The notes under the pieces were generated by a model. That model did not search any database and was not told the origin of the DNA. It saw only the letters and a program-made list of their open reading frames with translations. Positions 24,972 to 33,280 of a stretch of 53,447 nt of DNA are shown piece by piece. The DNA is from an uncultured Bacilli bacterium (GTDB lineage Bacteria; Bacillota_I; Bacilli_A; RF39; UBA660): positions 1 to 53,447 of the forward strand of contig CAKPOS010000010.1 in the NCBI GenBank assembly GCA_934176955.1, read 5' to 3'. Each line of letters begins with the position of its first letter. Positions within the stretch are counted from its first letter, which is position 1. The position numbers and the translations under genes were made by a program.

Positions 24972-25265
24972 ATGAAAAATATTTTAAAGTTAGTATTGAT
25001 TAGTAGTATTTTCTTATTATCTGGTTGTGGAATTAAGAATGCAGATAGTGTACTTAAAAATATGGAGAAGAGTCTTAAAAATGCGAATAGTTATTATGTA
25101 GAAGGTGTTATGGAAATTATTAATCATGAGGATACTTATACTTATAATGTTAATGTTTCTTATAAAAATGGGGATTATTATAAGATAGTACTTACAAATA
25201 CTCTAAATAATCATGAACAGGTAATTTTAAGAAATGATGACGGTGTATATGTTGATACCCTTTAA
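24972..25265 (+). pseudogene. 5' part of a LolA/GerS-like lipoprotein gene split by an integrated element
   Basis: Lipoprotein start: MKNILKLVLISSIFLLSGC with a lipobox, SD GAGAGGTG. The mature part (ADSVLKNMEKSLKNANSYYV, then EGVMEIINHEDTYTYNVNV and NNHEQVILRNDDGVYV) matches the N-terminal half of LolA-fold lipoproteins such as GerS. The family normally continues with VTPSLNKSFKFQSDWP; here the frame leaves that path at codon 94 and stops four residues later (DTL stop). That missing continuation is at 43207 in this window. The break is at the GT of 25251-25252. In the integrated state the product would be a 97-aa truncated lipoprotein. The joined gene (24972-25252 plus 43207-44155) has 409 codons plus stop in a single frame. 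Confidence 0.9.
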
Positions 25266-25271
25266 AGTTAC
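25233..25271 (+). other. attL: left attachment site of the serine-integrase element
   Basis: Left of the core GT (25251-25252) is host gene sequence (GATGACGGTGTATAT). Right of it is the element arm TGATACCCTTTAAAGTTAC (25253-25271). The reverse complement of this arm matches the arm at 43186-43204 in 18 of 19 positions. The sequence GTTG is common to both junctions. Confidence 0.88.
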
Positions 25272-25299
25272 AAATTTGATTTACAAGTAGTAGATTTTT

Positions 25300-25416
25300 T
25301 TTTATCCTTATTTTATCTATTTTTTACAGATTTGAGAATAAACTTGTCATATATTCCTTAATTATTTTCAAAAATTATGTAGTAAAGTTCTTCTATATTT
25401 TTAGAAGTTGTGTTAT
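25300..25416 (+). repeat. Dispersed repeat, copy A
   Basis: About 115 bp from TTTATCCTTATTTTATC to TTTTTAGAAGTTGTGTTAT. It matches copy B (26262-26378) at roughly nine positions in ten. It is followed about 120 bases later by a gene start. It ends with an extended -10-like TGT TATGAT (25411-25419) and holds a small stem CTTCTA/TAGAAG. Confidence 0.85.
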
Positions 25417-25534
25417 GATTTAATCATATAAAAAATAGTCGTTGAGTATTTTTTATAATGATAATCAGTAGTTTTATATATTCAAAAAAGAAAAGAAGCC
25501 AAGCGTATAAAGAAAAATAAGGAGATGTTGAAAA

Positions 25535-25936
25535 ATGGAAACTGTAAATTTTATATTTAATTTTTTATTTGGGATAATTTATATCTTATTAGCAATTTGG
25601 ATAATATATGATATTGTTAATTTTATTGTTAAAAGACTAACGTATAAAATTGTAGATGCTGAAACTTGTTATCCAGTGAGAGAAAAAGTTAAAGAATATG
25701 GTGAAGCTGCAACTTACCATATTAAAGTAAAATATATGTATGATAATAAATTATGTTTTTATACAACACGTTGGAGTACTAATACATTAATTCCAAAGGA
25801 AGGTAAAAAACGGAAAATATATATAAATAAAACAGATAGTTCAAAAATTTATTATATAGAGCCAAAATTGTTTATTGTAAATATATTATTTAGATTAGTA
25901 TTTTTTATTCCTTTAATTTGCTCTCTTCTAGTTTAA
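25535..25936 (+). CDS. Small membrane protein, DUF3592-like
   Basis: 133 aa. It has an N-terminal membrane helix (residues ~5-33), a soluble middle of ~75 residues with beta-strand character (ATYHIKVKYMYDNKLCFYTT, KKRKIYINKTDSSKIYYIEP) and a C-terminal helix (~112-133). Two-helix proteins with such a middle domain are often assigned to DUF3592; the match here is by layout and is not certain. AAGGAGATG precedes the ATG. It is the first cargo gene after attL and is flanked by the two copies of the 115-bp repeat. Confidence 0.6.
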   Translation: METVNFIFNFLFGIIYILLAIWIIYDIVNFIVKRLTYKIVDAETCYPVREKVKEYGEAATYHIKVKYMYDNKLCFYTTRWSTNTLIPKEGKKRKIYINKTDSSKIYYIEPKLFIVNILFRLVFFIPLICSLLV

Positions 25937-26410
25937 TAATGTAGTTTTGAGATTTATGCCAATTTTTGGTTATAACTTTGAAATGAAGGATAAGTATGAA
26001 AAAATTTTAGAGTTTCATCAACAAATAATAATGCAGAATCATCTCAAATAGGAGTTAAGATAAAACAAATAAGTGGGCTATGCTCATTTATTTCTATTAC
26101 TTTGACTGAACTGTAACACTCGTTCAAATTCAAAATATTCATCAATTGACCAAAGGTGGATTTTATTTTATGTATAAATTTTGAAATTCAATTTCTAAAT
26201 GGATTAGGTAAATAACTTTTTACTATTACATCTATTTAATGGGTATAAATTAATCCCTTTTTTAATCCTTATTTTATCTATTTTTTATAGATTTGAGAAT
26301 AAACTTTTCATATATTTCGTAATTATTTTAAAAAATGATGTAGTAAAGTTATCTATATTTTTAGAATCTGTATTATTTTTTTATGATATACTAATAGTAT
26401 TAAATGTATT
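25937..26410. other. Non-coding stretch with hairpin and repeat copy B
   Basis: No confident gene. A 31-codon frame at 25956-26051 lacks a good SD and is probably not real. AAATAAGTGGG (26067-26077) and CTCATTTATTT (26083-26093) form an 11-bp stem with two G-U pairs, possibly the terminator of the preceding gene. The second copy of the dispersed repeat follows at 26262. Confidence 0.5.
26262..26378 (+). repeat. Dispersed repeat, copy B
   Basis: Direct repeat of copy A. Shared blocks include ATCCTTATTTTATCTATTTT, GATTTGAGAATAAACTT and CTATATTTTTAGAA. It lies about 125 bases upstream of the HTH gene start, as copy A lies upstream of the previous gene. A 35-base part is also present at 15963-15998 outside the element. 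Confidence 0.85.
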
Positions 26411-26412
26411 TT

Positions 26413-26457
26413 GCAACTGATATTTTACATTTTGCAACCTTTTTTTGGTGGCGCAAC
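26413..26457 (+). promoter_or_regulatory. Three GCAAC repeats upstream of the HTH gene
   Basis: GCAAC occurs at 26413, 26434 and 26453, 21 and 19 bases apart (about two helical turns), twice as TTTTGCAAC. Such phasing would suit binding of the HTH protein to its own promoter. Only the repeats are observed; the role is inferred. Confidence 0.35.
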
Positions 26458-26500
26458 TGGAGAAAGTTATGTTAAAATTTGCAGTAGAGAGGTGAGAAAA

Positions 26501-27901
26501 ATGAAATTTTATGAAAAATTAGTCATTTTAAGAAAGAAAAATAATTTTAGTCAAGAACAGTTAGCTGATCGATTAGGAGTTTCACGACAAGCTGTTTCTA
26601 AATGGGAATCTGGAACATCAGTTCCTGATATGGACAAGATGATGAATCTTTGTAAAATATTAAATTGTAGTTTAGAAGAACTTGTTGATGATGGAATTTC
26701 TCATGGTAATGCAAAAGGGGTAGAAGTAAAATTTAGTTGGAAAGAATATTATCAAGAGTTTTTAGATTTTGTGACAAAAACATTTAATATGTTTTGGAGT
26801 ATGAGATTGATTGAAAAGGTAAAGTGTATTTTAGAAATGCTATTTATTGCCTTTAGTCTTTATTTATTATGGTTTATTACGGGAGCAATTATTTATCGAG
26901 TTTTTTCTAATTTAATTTATTTATTGCCATTTACGGCAAGAGATATTGTGATGAATGTATCTTCTCTTATTTATGCTATCTTTGGATTGGGGATTGGTGT
27001 AGTATTAATTATTCATATTTTTAAAATAAGATATTTAGATTATTTTGTTACTATTGAGGATAATAATGTTGTTGAAAAAAAGATAGAATCTCCTGTTGAT
27101 GAAGGCGTTCATGAAAAAGAGGAAACAAGAACTTTTGTAGAGAAGAAGAAAAATAAAATTATTATTCGAGATCCTAAGCATAGTACATATCATTTTTTTG
27201 ATTTTCTAGCAAGAATTGTAGTGTTATTTTTAAAGTTTATGTTTTGGATTGTTGCTATTCCTTTTGTAATTACTTTTATTTTTATTACTTTTTTAGGATG
27301 TTCTAGCTTATTTTATCTTAAAGATACGGTTCTTTATTTCGGTATTTTTATGATTTGTTTAGGTGCTCTTTTGGTAAATTATTTAATTTTAGAGTTTATT
27401 TATCATTTTATTTTTGAATTAAAAAATCTTTATCATCGAATGTTTATTTTATTTATTATTGGTCTTCTTTTTATGGGAGTAGGTGCTAGTATTAGCTTTT
27501 TAACATATACTTCTTTTGAAGTTGTAGATAATTATCAAAGTGAAGATTTAGAGGTTACAACAAAGGAAATTCAAGTTAATGAAGATACTGAATTTTGTTT
27601 TTTAAGAGATGCAAATACAAATATTAGTTATCATATTGATGATACAAAGAAGGATATTACAGTAGAAATTAAACATCCTCGTGTTTATGAGGTTTATTTA
27701 TATGAATCTGGAGACAATGACCATCACTACTTTTTAGATTATTATGCTAAAGATGGAATTTTAGAATTACAATCTTATCAAAAATTACTTCGGGAGAAAA
27801 AGAGATTAAGTTTAGATAGAGAATATCATTTTGATATGAAAATTACTGCTTCTTCTACTGTTATTAATCAGTTAAAACAAAAAGAAAATATAGATAATTA
27901 A
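26501..27901 (+). CDS. XRE-family HTH regulator fused to a multi-span membrane sensor
   Basis: 466 aa. N-terminal XRE helix-turn-helix (MKFYEKLVILRKKNNFSQEQ, then LADRLGVSRQAVSKWESG, residues ~1-65). Next are about five to six membrane segments (~100-350) with a cytoplasmic loop (~185-220). The C-terminal extracytoplasmic domain (~360-466) has beta-rich, DUF4097-like character. This is a one-component membrane regulator: DNA binding inside, sensing at or outside the membrane. It begins a three-gene operon with two ABC-FtsX transporters, so it probably controls them in response to an envelope stress or peptide. I chose the ATG at 26501 after GAGAGGTGAG; the longer frame upstream has no SD and lies in the GCAAC repeat region. 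Confidence 0.8.
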   Translation: MKFYEKLVILRKKNNFSQEQLADRLGVSRQAVSKWESGTSVPDMDKMMNLCKILNCSLEELVDDGISHGNAKGVEVKFSWKEYYQEFLDFVTKTFNMFWSMRLIEKVKCILEMLFIAFSLYLLWFITGAIIYRVFSNLIYLLPFTARDIVMNVSSLIYAIFGLGIGVVLIIHIFKIRYLDYFVTIEDNNVVEKKIESPVDEGVHEKEETRTFVEKKKNKIIIRDPKHSTYHFFDFLARIVVLFLKFMFWIVAIPFVITFIFITFLGCSSLFYLKDTVLYFGIFMICLGALLVNYLILEFIYHFIFELKNLYHRMFILFIIGLLFMGVGASISFLTYTSFEVVDNYQSEDLEVTTKEIQVNEDTEFCFLRDANTNISYHIDDTKKDITVEIKHPRVYEVYLYESGDNDHHYFLDYYAKDGILELQSYQKLLREKKRLSLDREYHFDMKITASSTVINQLKQKENIDN

Positions 27902-27938
27902 GTAAATTATTTTTAAGTATTTTAGTGAGGAGGAAAAA

Positions 27939-30161
27939 ATGATAACATTAAAAAATGTATCAAAGTATTATTATAATAAAGGAATTATTGCTAGTGGCTT
28001 TACAAAAGTAAATCTTACTTTAAATTTAGGGGAATTTGTTGCTATTACAGGTGAATCCGGTAGTGGAAAATCGACACTTTTAAATGTCATTAGTGGACTA
28101 GATTCTTATGAAGAAGGGGAGATGTATATTGATGGTAAGGAAACCAGTCATTATACAGAAACTGATTTTGAAAATTATCGTCGTGAATATATCAGTAATA
28201 TCTTTCAAAATTTTAATCTGGTAAATAGTTATACTGTTTATCAAAATATTGAACTAGTTATGCTTACAAATGGAAAATCCAAAAAAGAAGTAACAAAAAA
28301 AGTTTTAGAATTAATGGATAAAGTAGGACTTACAAAATATAAGAATACCAAGGTTTCTAAATTATCTGGTGGTCAAAAGCAGCGAGTAGCGATTGCCCGT
28401 GCTTTAGCAAAGGAAACACCTATTTTAATCGCTGATGAACCAACTGGTAATTTGGATTCTACTTCTGCTTTAGAAATTATTCAGTTACTTCATGATATAT
28501 CAAAAGATAAATTAGTGATTATTGTTACCCATAATTATGACCAAGTAGAAAAATATGTCACTAGAAAAATTAAAATGCATGATGGAAAAATTTTAGAAGA
28601 TAAAGTTTTGAAAAAGACAAAAGAAATTACTTATCAAGAAAAGAAAAATACCAATTATTTTCACTTTTTTAGTAAATTAAAAATAGGCATTCGCAATGCA
28701 TTTAATATTTTTCCAAAGTTTATTTTAGTACTAATTGTTTATCTTTTTGTTATTTCTTCAGTAATGCTTACATATTCGTTTTTTAAAAAAGAAATTTATT
28801 TAATGGAAAATAGTGGGTATAATGGATATTTTCAAGATTCTTCTTTGACTAGATTAGTAATCAAAAAGGAAGATAAAACTAGTTTTTCTGATGAAGATTA
28901 TACAAAGATAGAAAATATTTCTCATGTAAAAAAAATAGTTCCTTATGATTTAAATTTAGATAATGTTTATAGTCTTCAGGATGATAAATCATTTTATTTT
29001 CAAGGAATGATTGATGATGTAAAGAACTTTTCTTCAAGTAAAAAGTTAAAATATGGGACATTGCCAGTTAATGATGATGAAATTTTAATATCAGGTAGTC
29101 CTGATGATTATAGTTTAACTTACTATAAAGAAGAGATTATTGGGAAAAAAGTAACTTTATCTAGTCAATATTTTTCTGAGGAGAATAAGACTTATACTAT
29201 TGTTGGTGTTTATTTTGATAAAAATTTAGAACCTTATGCAAATGGAAAAATATATGGGAATGAAAATTTAATTAATACATTGAAGTTTTCTTTGAATGAA
29301 TCCGTAAGTCAACTTAGAGTTTTATTTTTAGATGAGTATCATGATTCTAATTCTTATGACATTCATTATCGGGTTATTCCTAGTGACCATGTTCATGGAG
29401 ATGATGCTTATATTTCTAGCGATTTTAATTCTTTATGTAAGAATGAATCTTGTATAGGGTATCCTTTAAAACTTGAAGTTAGTCAAATCTATTATCAAGA
29501 TTCTATATCTTTAAAAGTAGGAAAAACTTATCAAAAGAGCAATATGAAAACTTTACTTGGAGATTATTCTTTTGATGAATATAATGGAGCAATCTTTATT
29601 AGCCAAGATAACTATCGCCGTTTATTTGAAAAAGGAAATTATCAAAGTAGTATTTTTGTGGATAGTGAAAAGAATATTGATATAGTTAGAGAAGAACTTA
29701 CAAAAAATAATATTTCTTCTTTGAAAATAAAAGATACTTTAGTGAATGATGGAGCTTGCCAAGAAATGAAGATTATTCGAACCATTGTAACAGTTGTTTT
29801 ATTCATTACTTTATTCTTTATTGCTTATTTTGTTATTCAAATTATTTTAAAATCGAGAAATATTTATTTTGGAACAATTCGTATTTTAGGGGCTACGGTA
29901 AGAGATTGTAAACAGTTATTAGAAATTGAGTTATTTACGGTATTTCATCTTGCTTATTTCTTATTTTTGTTCTTATTATATGGAAATCAAGCACATTTAT
30001 TTAAGATTTCTCTTTTGAATACAATGGGAGAATACTTACATTTTTCCGATGACATATTACTTTATTTGGCCTTATTATTCATGTCTTATCTTATTAGTTC
30101 ACGCTTTTCTAGAAAGATATTTAAAAATAGCGCAATGAAGACAATGCGGGAGGAGATTTAA
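27939..30161 (+). CDS. ABC transporter with fused ATPase and FtsX-type permease (first)
   Basis: 740 aa MacB/FtsX-type exporter. ATPase at the N-terminus: Walker A GESGSGKST (residues 38-46), signature LSGGQKQRVAIARAL, Walker B ILIADEPTGNLD. A membrane helix follows near residue 258, then a large extracellular domain (~285-610) and three more helices at the C-terminus, the four-helix FtsX plan. Families with this plan move peptides or lipoproteins, or transduce signals and do not transport. AGGAGG precedes the ATG. The next transporter starts one base after its stop, so the two probably act as a pair. Confidence 0.9.
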   Translation: MITLKNVSKYYYNKGIIASGFTKVNLTLNLGEFVAITGESGSGKSTLLNVISGLDSYEEGEMYIDGKETSHYTETDFENYRREYISNIFQNFNLVNSYTVYQNIELVMLTNGKSKKEVTKKVLELMDKVGLTKYKNTKVSKLSGGQKQRVAIARALAKETPILIADEPTGNLDSTSALEIIQLLHDISKDKLVIIVTHNYDQVEKYVTRKIKMHDGKILEDKVLKKTKEITYQEKKNTNYFHFFSKLKIGIRNAFNIFPKFILVLIVYLFVISSVMLTYSFFKKEIYLMENSGYNGYFQDSSLTRLVIKKEDKTSFSDEDYTKIENISHVKKIVPYDLNLDNVYSLQDDKSFYFQGMIDDVKNFSSSKKLKYGTLPVNDDEILISGSPDDYSLTYYKEEIIGKKVTLSSQYFSEENKTYTIVGVYFDKNLEPYANGKIYGNENLINTLKFSLNESVSQLRVLFLDEYHDSNSYDIHYRVIPSDHVHGDDAYISSDFNSLCKNESCIGYPLKLEVSQIYYQDSISLKVGKTYQKSNMKTLLGDYSFDEYNGAIFISQDNYRRLFEKGNYQSSIFVDSEKNIDIVREELTKNNISSLKIKDTLVNDGACQEMKIIRTIVTVVLFITLFFIAYFVIQIILKSRNIYFGTIRILGATVRDCKQLLEIELFTVFHLAYFLFLFLLYGNQAHLFKISLLNTMGEYLHFSDDILLYLALLFMSYLISSRFSRKIFKNSAMKTMREEI

Positions 30162-30162
30162 A

Positions 30163-32586
30163 ATGTTAGAGTTAAAAAATGTAAATAAATATTTTCATCG
30201 AGGAAAAAAGAATCAAATTCATGTTATTGATCATACTTCTTTAAAACTTCCTGATACAGGATTAGTTGCGCTACTTGGACCATCTGGTTGTGGAAAGACC
30301 ACTCTTTTAAATGCTATTGGTGGGTTGGATAAGATAAAGAGTGGAACAATTACTATTGATTCTAAGAAAATTAGTACACGGTTTACTTCTAAGGTAGATA
30401 AGATTAGAAATTTATATATAGGATATATATTTCAGGATTATAAATTGATTGATCATTTATCGGTTTATGATAATGTCGCAATTGTTTTAAAAATGTTAGG
30501 AATTAAAAATAAAGAAGAAATTAAGCAGCGAGTTGAGTATGTTTTAGATTGCGTTGGCATGCTTCGTTATCAAAGAAGACCTGCAGGAATGTTATCAGGT
30601 GGAGAAAGGCAAAGAGTAGGAATTGCTAGAGCAATTGTTAAAAATCCTAATATTATTTTAGCAGATGAACCTACTGGAAATTTGGATAGTAAGAATACTT
30701 TAGAGATTATGAAGATTATTAAAGCAATTTCTAAAAATCGATTGGTTATTTTAGTTACGCATGAACAAAATTTAGCAACATTTTATGCAGATCGAATTAT
30801 TCGAATTGCTGATGGAAAAATATTATCAGATGAAGAAAATACTTATGACCATGATTTAGATTATGAGATAGACAATTGTTTTTATTTAAAAGATTTTAAG
30901 AAGAAAAATACTTATCAAGAAAAAAATTGTTGTATTTCTATTTATCAAAATGAAGAAGAAAATATTTCTTTAGATATGGTTGTTCGAAATGGAAATGTTT
31001 ATATTAAAAGTAATAATTCTCTTAGTGTAGAGGTTGTTGACGATACTTCTAATATTGAATTTATTGATGGACATTATCAAAAAATTGGTAAAGAGCATTT
31101 AAATGAATATCAGTTTGATTTTTCTAAAATTGATAATCATCGTCTTAAGAAGAAGTATGCTTCTATTATGAATCCATTTTCTTCTCTTCGAACAGGCTTT
31201 TTGAAAGTACTAAATTATCCTCTTTTAAAGAAATTTCTTTTCATTGGATTCTTTTTAGCGGGCTTATTTATTATGTATTCAACAAGTAGTATTGCCGCAA
31301 CCTTACAACTTCATCAAGAAGATTTTATTCAAAATGATCCTCATTATTTGATTATTGAAAAAGGTAAAAATACTTATGAAGATTATTTAAATTATCAAAA
31401 TAGTCCTGATGTTTTATATGTTCTTCCTGGTAAGTCTGAGGTAAGTTTTCAATTTTTAGTAAAAGATTATTATCAAACGCTTGATTTTAATGATGGAAAA
31501 TTAACAGGTTCCTTAGTTTCTCTTTCAATGCTAAAAAAATCAGATTTAATTAAAGGGGAAATGCCTACTAATAATCGTGAAATTGTAATTGATCAGTTGG
31601 TAGCAACGAGATTAATGAATGCTTATAGTAGTTATCAAATGGTTGGCATTATCGATATTGATGATTTTTTAGGAAGAGTAGTTAGTGTTAATCATTTAGG
31701 AGATTTTAAAATTGTTGGAATAACCAATCAAGTAAGTCCAAACATTTATGTTGCCCAAGAAATGATGGTACCAATTATTTTAAATAGTAATCTAAAAAAT
31801 GATTCTAGTGCTAGTGAATCAAAAGATTTAATTGCTTATTCTTTATATCAAGATAAAATTACCATTAAAAAGGGAAGAGCACCTATTAATGATAATGAAA
31901 TTATTGTGAATATCAACAATGAATCCACTATGCCTTTAAATAAAGAAATCAAAATATCAGAACATGACTCTAGAATAGTTGTTGGCTATTATACTAGTGT
32001 AGATGGTTATTCTTATTACTTTACAACAGATAAAGCTATTTTATCCAATTATTTAGAAAAGAATAAGTATTTAGCTATTTATACCAATCATGAAAAGAAA
32101 GTATTAAGTACTTTTCAAGAAAAAAAAGTAAATATTTATAGCAGTTATGAGAGAAGTTTAAAAGAATATCAAGAAAAAAAGAAAGAGAATAGAAAAACTA
32201 CTTTGATTGTATCAGGAATTATTCTTGCTATTTCCTTTATTGAAATCTTTTTAATGATTCGTTCTTCTTTCTTATCTAGGGTGAAAGAAATTGGAATTTA
32301 TCGCGCTATTGGAATAAAAATTACAGATATTTATTCTATGTTTTCCGGAGAAATTATTGCTATTACTACTTTAGTAGAAATTCCAGGATTATTGCTAATG
32401 GCTTATATTTTAGATGTTTTATCTAAAGTAAAAATATTATCAAAAATGATTTTTATTTCTCCAACTCTTATTTTGGTTTCTATTTTATTGGTTTATTTAT
32501 TCAATTTATTATTTGGATTACTTCCTATTTATTTTACTGTTAGGAAAAGACCAGCAGAAATATTAAGCCGCTATGATATCGATTAA
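30163..32586 (+). CDS. ABC transporter with fused ATPase and FtsX-type permease (second)
   Basis: 807 aa, same plan as its neighbour. Walker A GPSGCGKTT (residues 39-47), signature LSGGERQRVGIARAI, Walker B IILADEPTGNLD. A helix near residue 363 is followed by a large extracytoplasmic domain and three C-terminal helices, with the FtsX-typical VKEIGIYRAIGIKITDIY. The two ATPase domains are similar but not near-identical, which suggests a heterodimer of ancient duplicates. GAGGAG precedes the ATG. A strong hairpin ends the operon. Confidence 0.9.
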   Translation: MLELKNVNKYFHRGKKNQIHVIDHTSLKLPDTGLVALLGPSGCGKTTLLNAIGGLDKIKSGTITIDSKKISTRFTSKVDKIRNLYIGYIFQDYKLIDHLSVYDNVAIVLKMLGIKNKEEIKQRVEYVLDCVGMLRYQRRPAGMLSGGERQRVGIARAIVKNPNIILADEPTGNLDSKNTLEIMKIIKAISKNRLVILVTHEQNLATFYADRIIRIADGKILSDEENTYDHDLDYEIDNCFYLKDFKKKNTYQEKNCCISIYQNEEENISLDMVVRNGNVYIKSNNSLSVEVVDDTSNIEFIDGHYQKIGKEHLNEYQFDFSKIDNHRLKKKYASIMNPFSSLRTGFLKVLNYPLLKKFLFIGFFLAGLFIMYSTSSIAATLQLHQEDFIQNDPHYLIIEKGKNTYEDYLNYQNSPDVLYVLPGKSEVSFQFLVKDYYQTLDFNDGKLTGSLVSLSMLKKSDLIKGEMPTNNREIVIDQLVATRLMNAYSSYQMVGIIDIDDFLGRVVSVNHLGDFKIVGITNQVSPNIYVAQEMMVPIILNSNLKNDSSASESKDLIAYSLYQDKITIKKGRAPINDNEIIVNINNESTMPLNKEIKISEHDSRIVVGYYTSVDGYSYYFTTDKAILSNYLEKNKYLAIYTNHEKKVLSTFQEKKVNIYSSYERSLKEYQEKKKENRKTTLIVSGIILAISFIEIFLMIRSSFLSRVKEIGIYRAIGIKITDIYSMFSGEIIAITTLVEIPGLLLMAYILDVLSKVKILSKMIFISPTLILVSILLVYLFNLLFGLLPIYFTVRKRPAEILSRYDID

Positions 32587-32590
32587 TTTA

Positions 32591-32624
32591 AAATCACTAG
32601 TTAATATTACTAGTGATTTATTTT
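32591..32624 (+). terminator. Terminator of the ABC operon
   Basis: Perfect 11-bp stem AAATCACTAGT / ACTAGTGATTT, 7-base loop, then ATTTT. Confidence 0.85.
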
Positions 32625-32635
32625 GGTTAATTTTA

Positions 32636-32664
32636 TTTACATTCTTTTCTAGATAGTCTATAAT
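32636..32664 (+). promoter_or_regulatory. Promoter of the plsC-ligase-plsC operon
   Basis: TTTACA (32636-32641), 17 bp, TATAAT (32659-32664). Confidence 0.7.
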
Positions 32665-32701
32665 TATCTAATAATAATAGATAATGTTAGGAAGTGAGAA
32701 G

Positions 32702-33277
32702 TTGGAACCTATTTTGTACCGAGTAGTTAGACCAATAATTAATATTTTGTTTAAGTTTTTTTATCAACCTACTTATCTTGGATTAGAGAATATTCCTAAG
32801 GAGGGTAGTGTTGTTTTAGCAGGAAATCATACAAATAATTTTGATTGTCTTTTGCTAATTAGTTCTACAAAAAGAACAATTCATTTTTTAGCAAAAGATG
32901 AACTTTTAAAAGGGCCTAAGAAAGTAATTTTTAAGAATATGGGAATTATTCCCGTAAATAGAAGAATTCATGATAAAGAAGCTTTAATAAAAGCTAAGAA
33001 AGTACTTTCTCAAAATCAAGTCATTGGCATTTTTCCTGAAGGAACTTTTAGTAAAGTTAAAGGGAAACTTTTACCCTTTAAGATAGGAGCCGTTAAAATG
33101 GCACATGATACCAATGCTAAATTAGTTCCATTTATGATAACTGGGACATATAAATTATTAAGGAAGAATATTACTATAACTTTTTATCCTCCTTATGATG
33201 TTGCTGATGATTTAGGGTTAGAGAATGATAAATTAAGAGATTTCTTACAAAAAGAATTAGATGGAAAGAAGGAATGA
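32702..33277 (+). CDS. plsC: 1-acylglycerol-3-phosphate acyltransferase-like protein (PlsC family), first
   Basis: Acylates lysophosphatidic acid or a similar acceptor at the membrane face. 191 aa. Acyltransferase motifs: block I NHTNNFD (NHxxxxD), block III FPEGTFSKVKGKLLPFK, block II-like MGIIPVNRR, and VPFMITGTY. I set the start at TTG 32702, which has AGGAAG seven bases upstream. The ATG at 32684 has no SD. The ligase gene begins 4 bases after its stop. A second, more distant PlsC follows the ligase. Confidence 0.85.
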   Translation: MEPILYRVVRPIINILFKFFYQPTYLGLENIPKEGSVVLAGNHTNNFDCLLLISSTKRTIHFLAKDELLKGPKKVIFKNMGIIPVNRRIHDKEALIKAKKVLSQNQVIGIFPEGTFSKVKGKLLPFKIGAVKMAHDTNAKLVPFMITGTYKLLRKNITITFYPPYDVADDLGLENDKLRDFLQKELDGKKE

Positions 33278-33280
33278 CTT

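Noticed and set aside
25956..26051. A 31-codon frame in the non-coding stretch of the element.
   Set aside because: No SD and no recognisable product. Most likely chance in AT-rich DNA.
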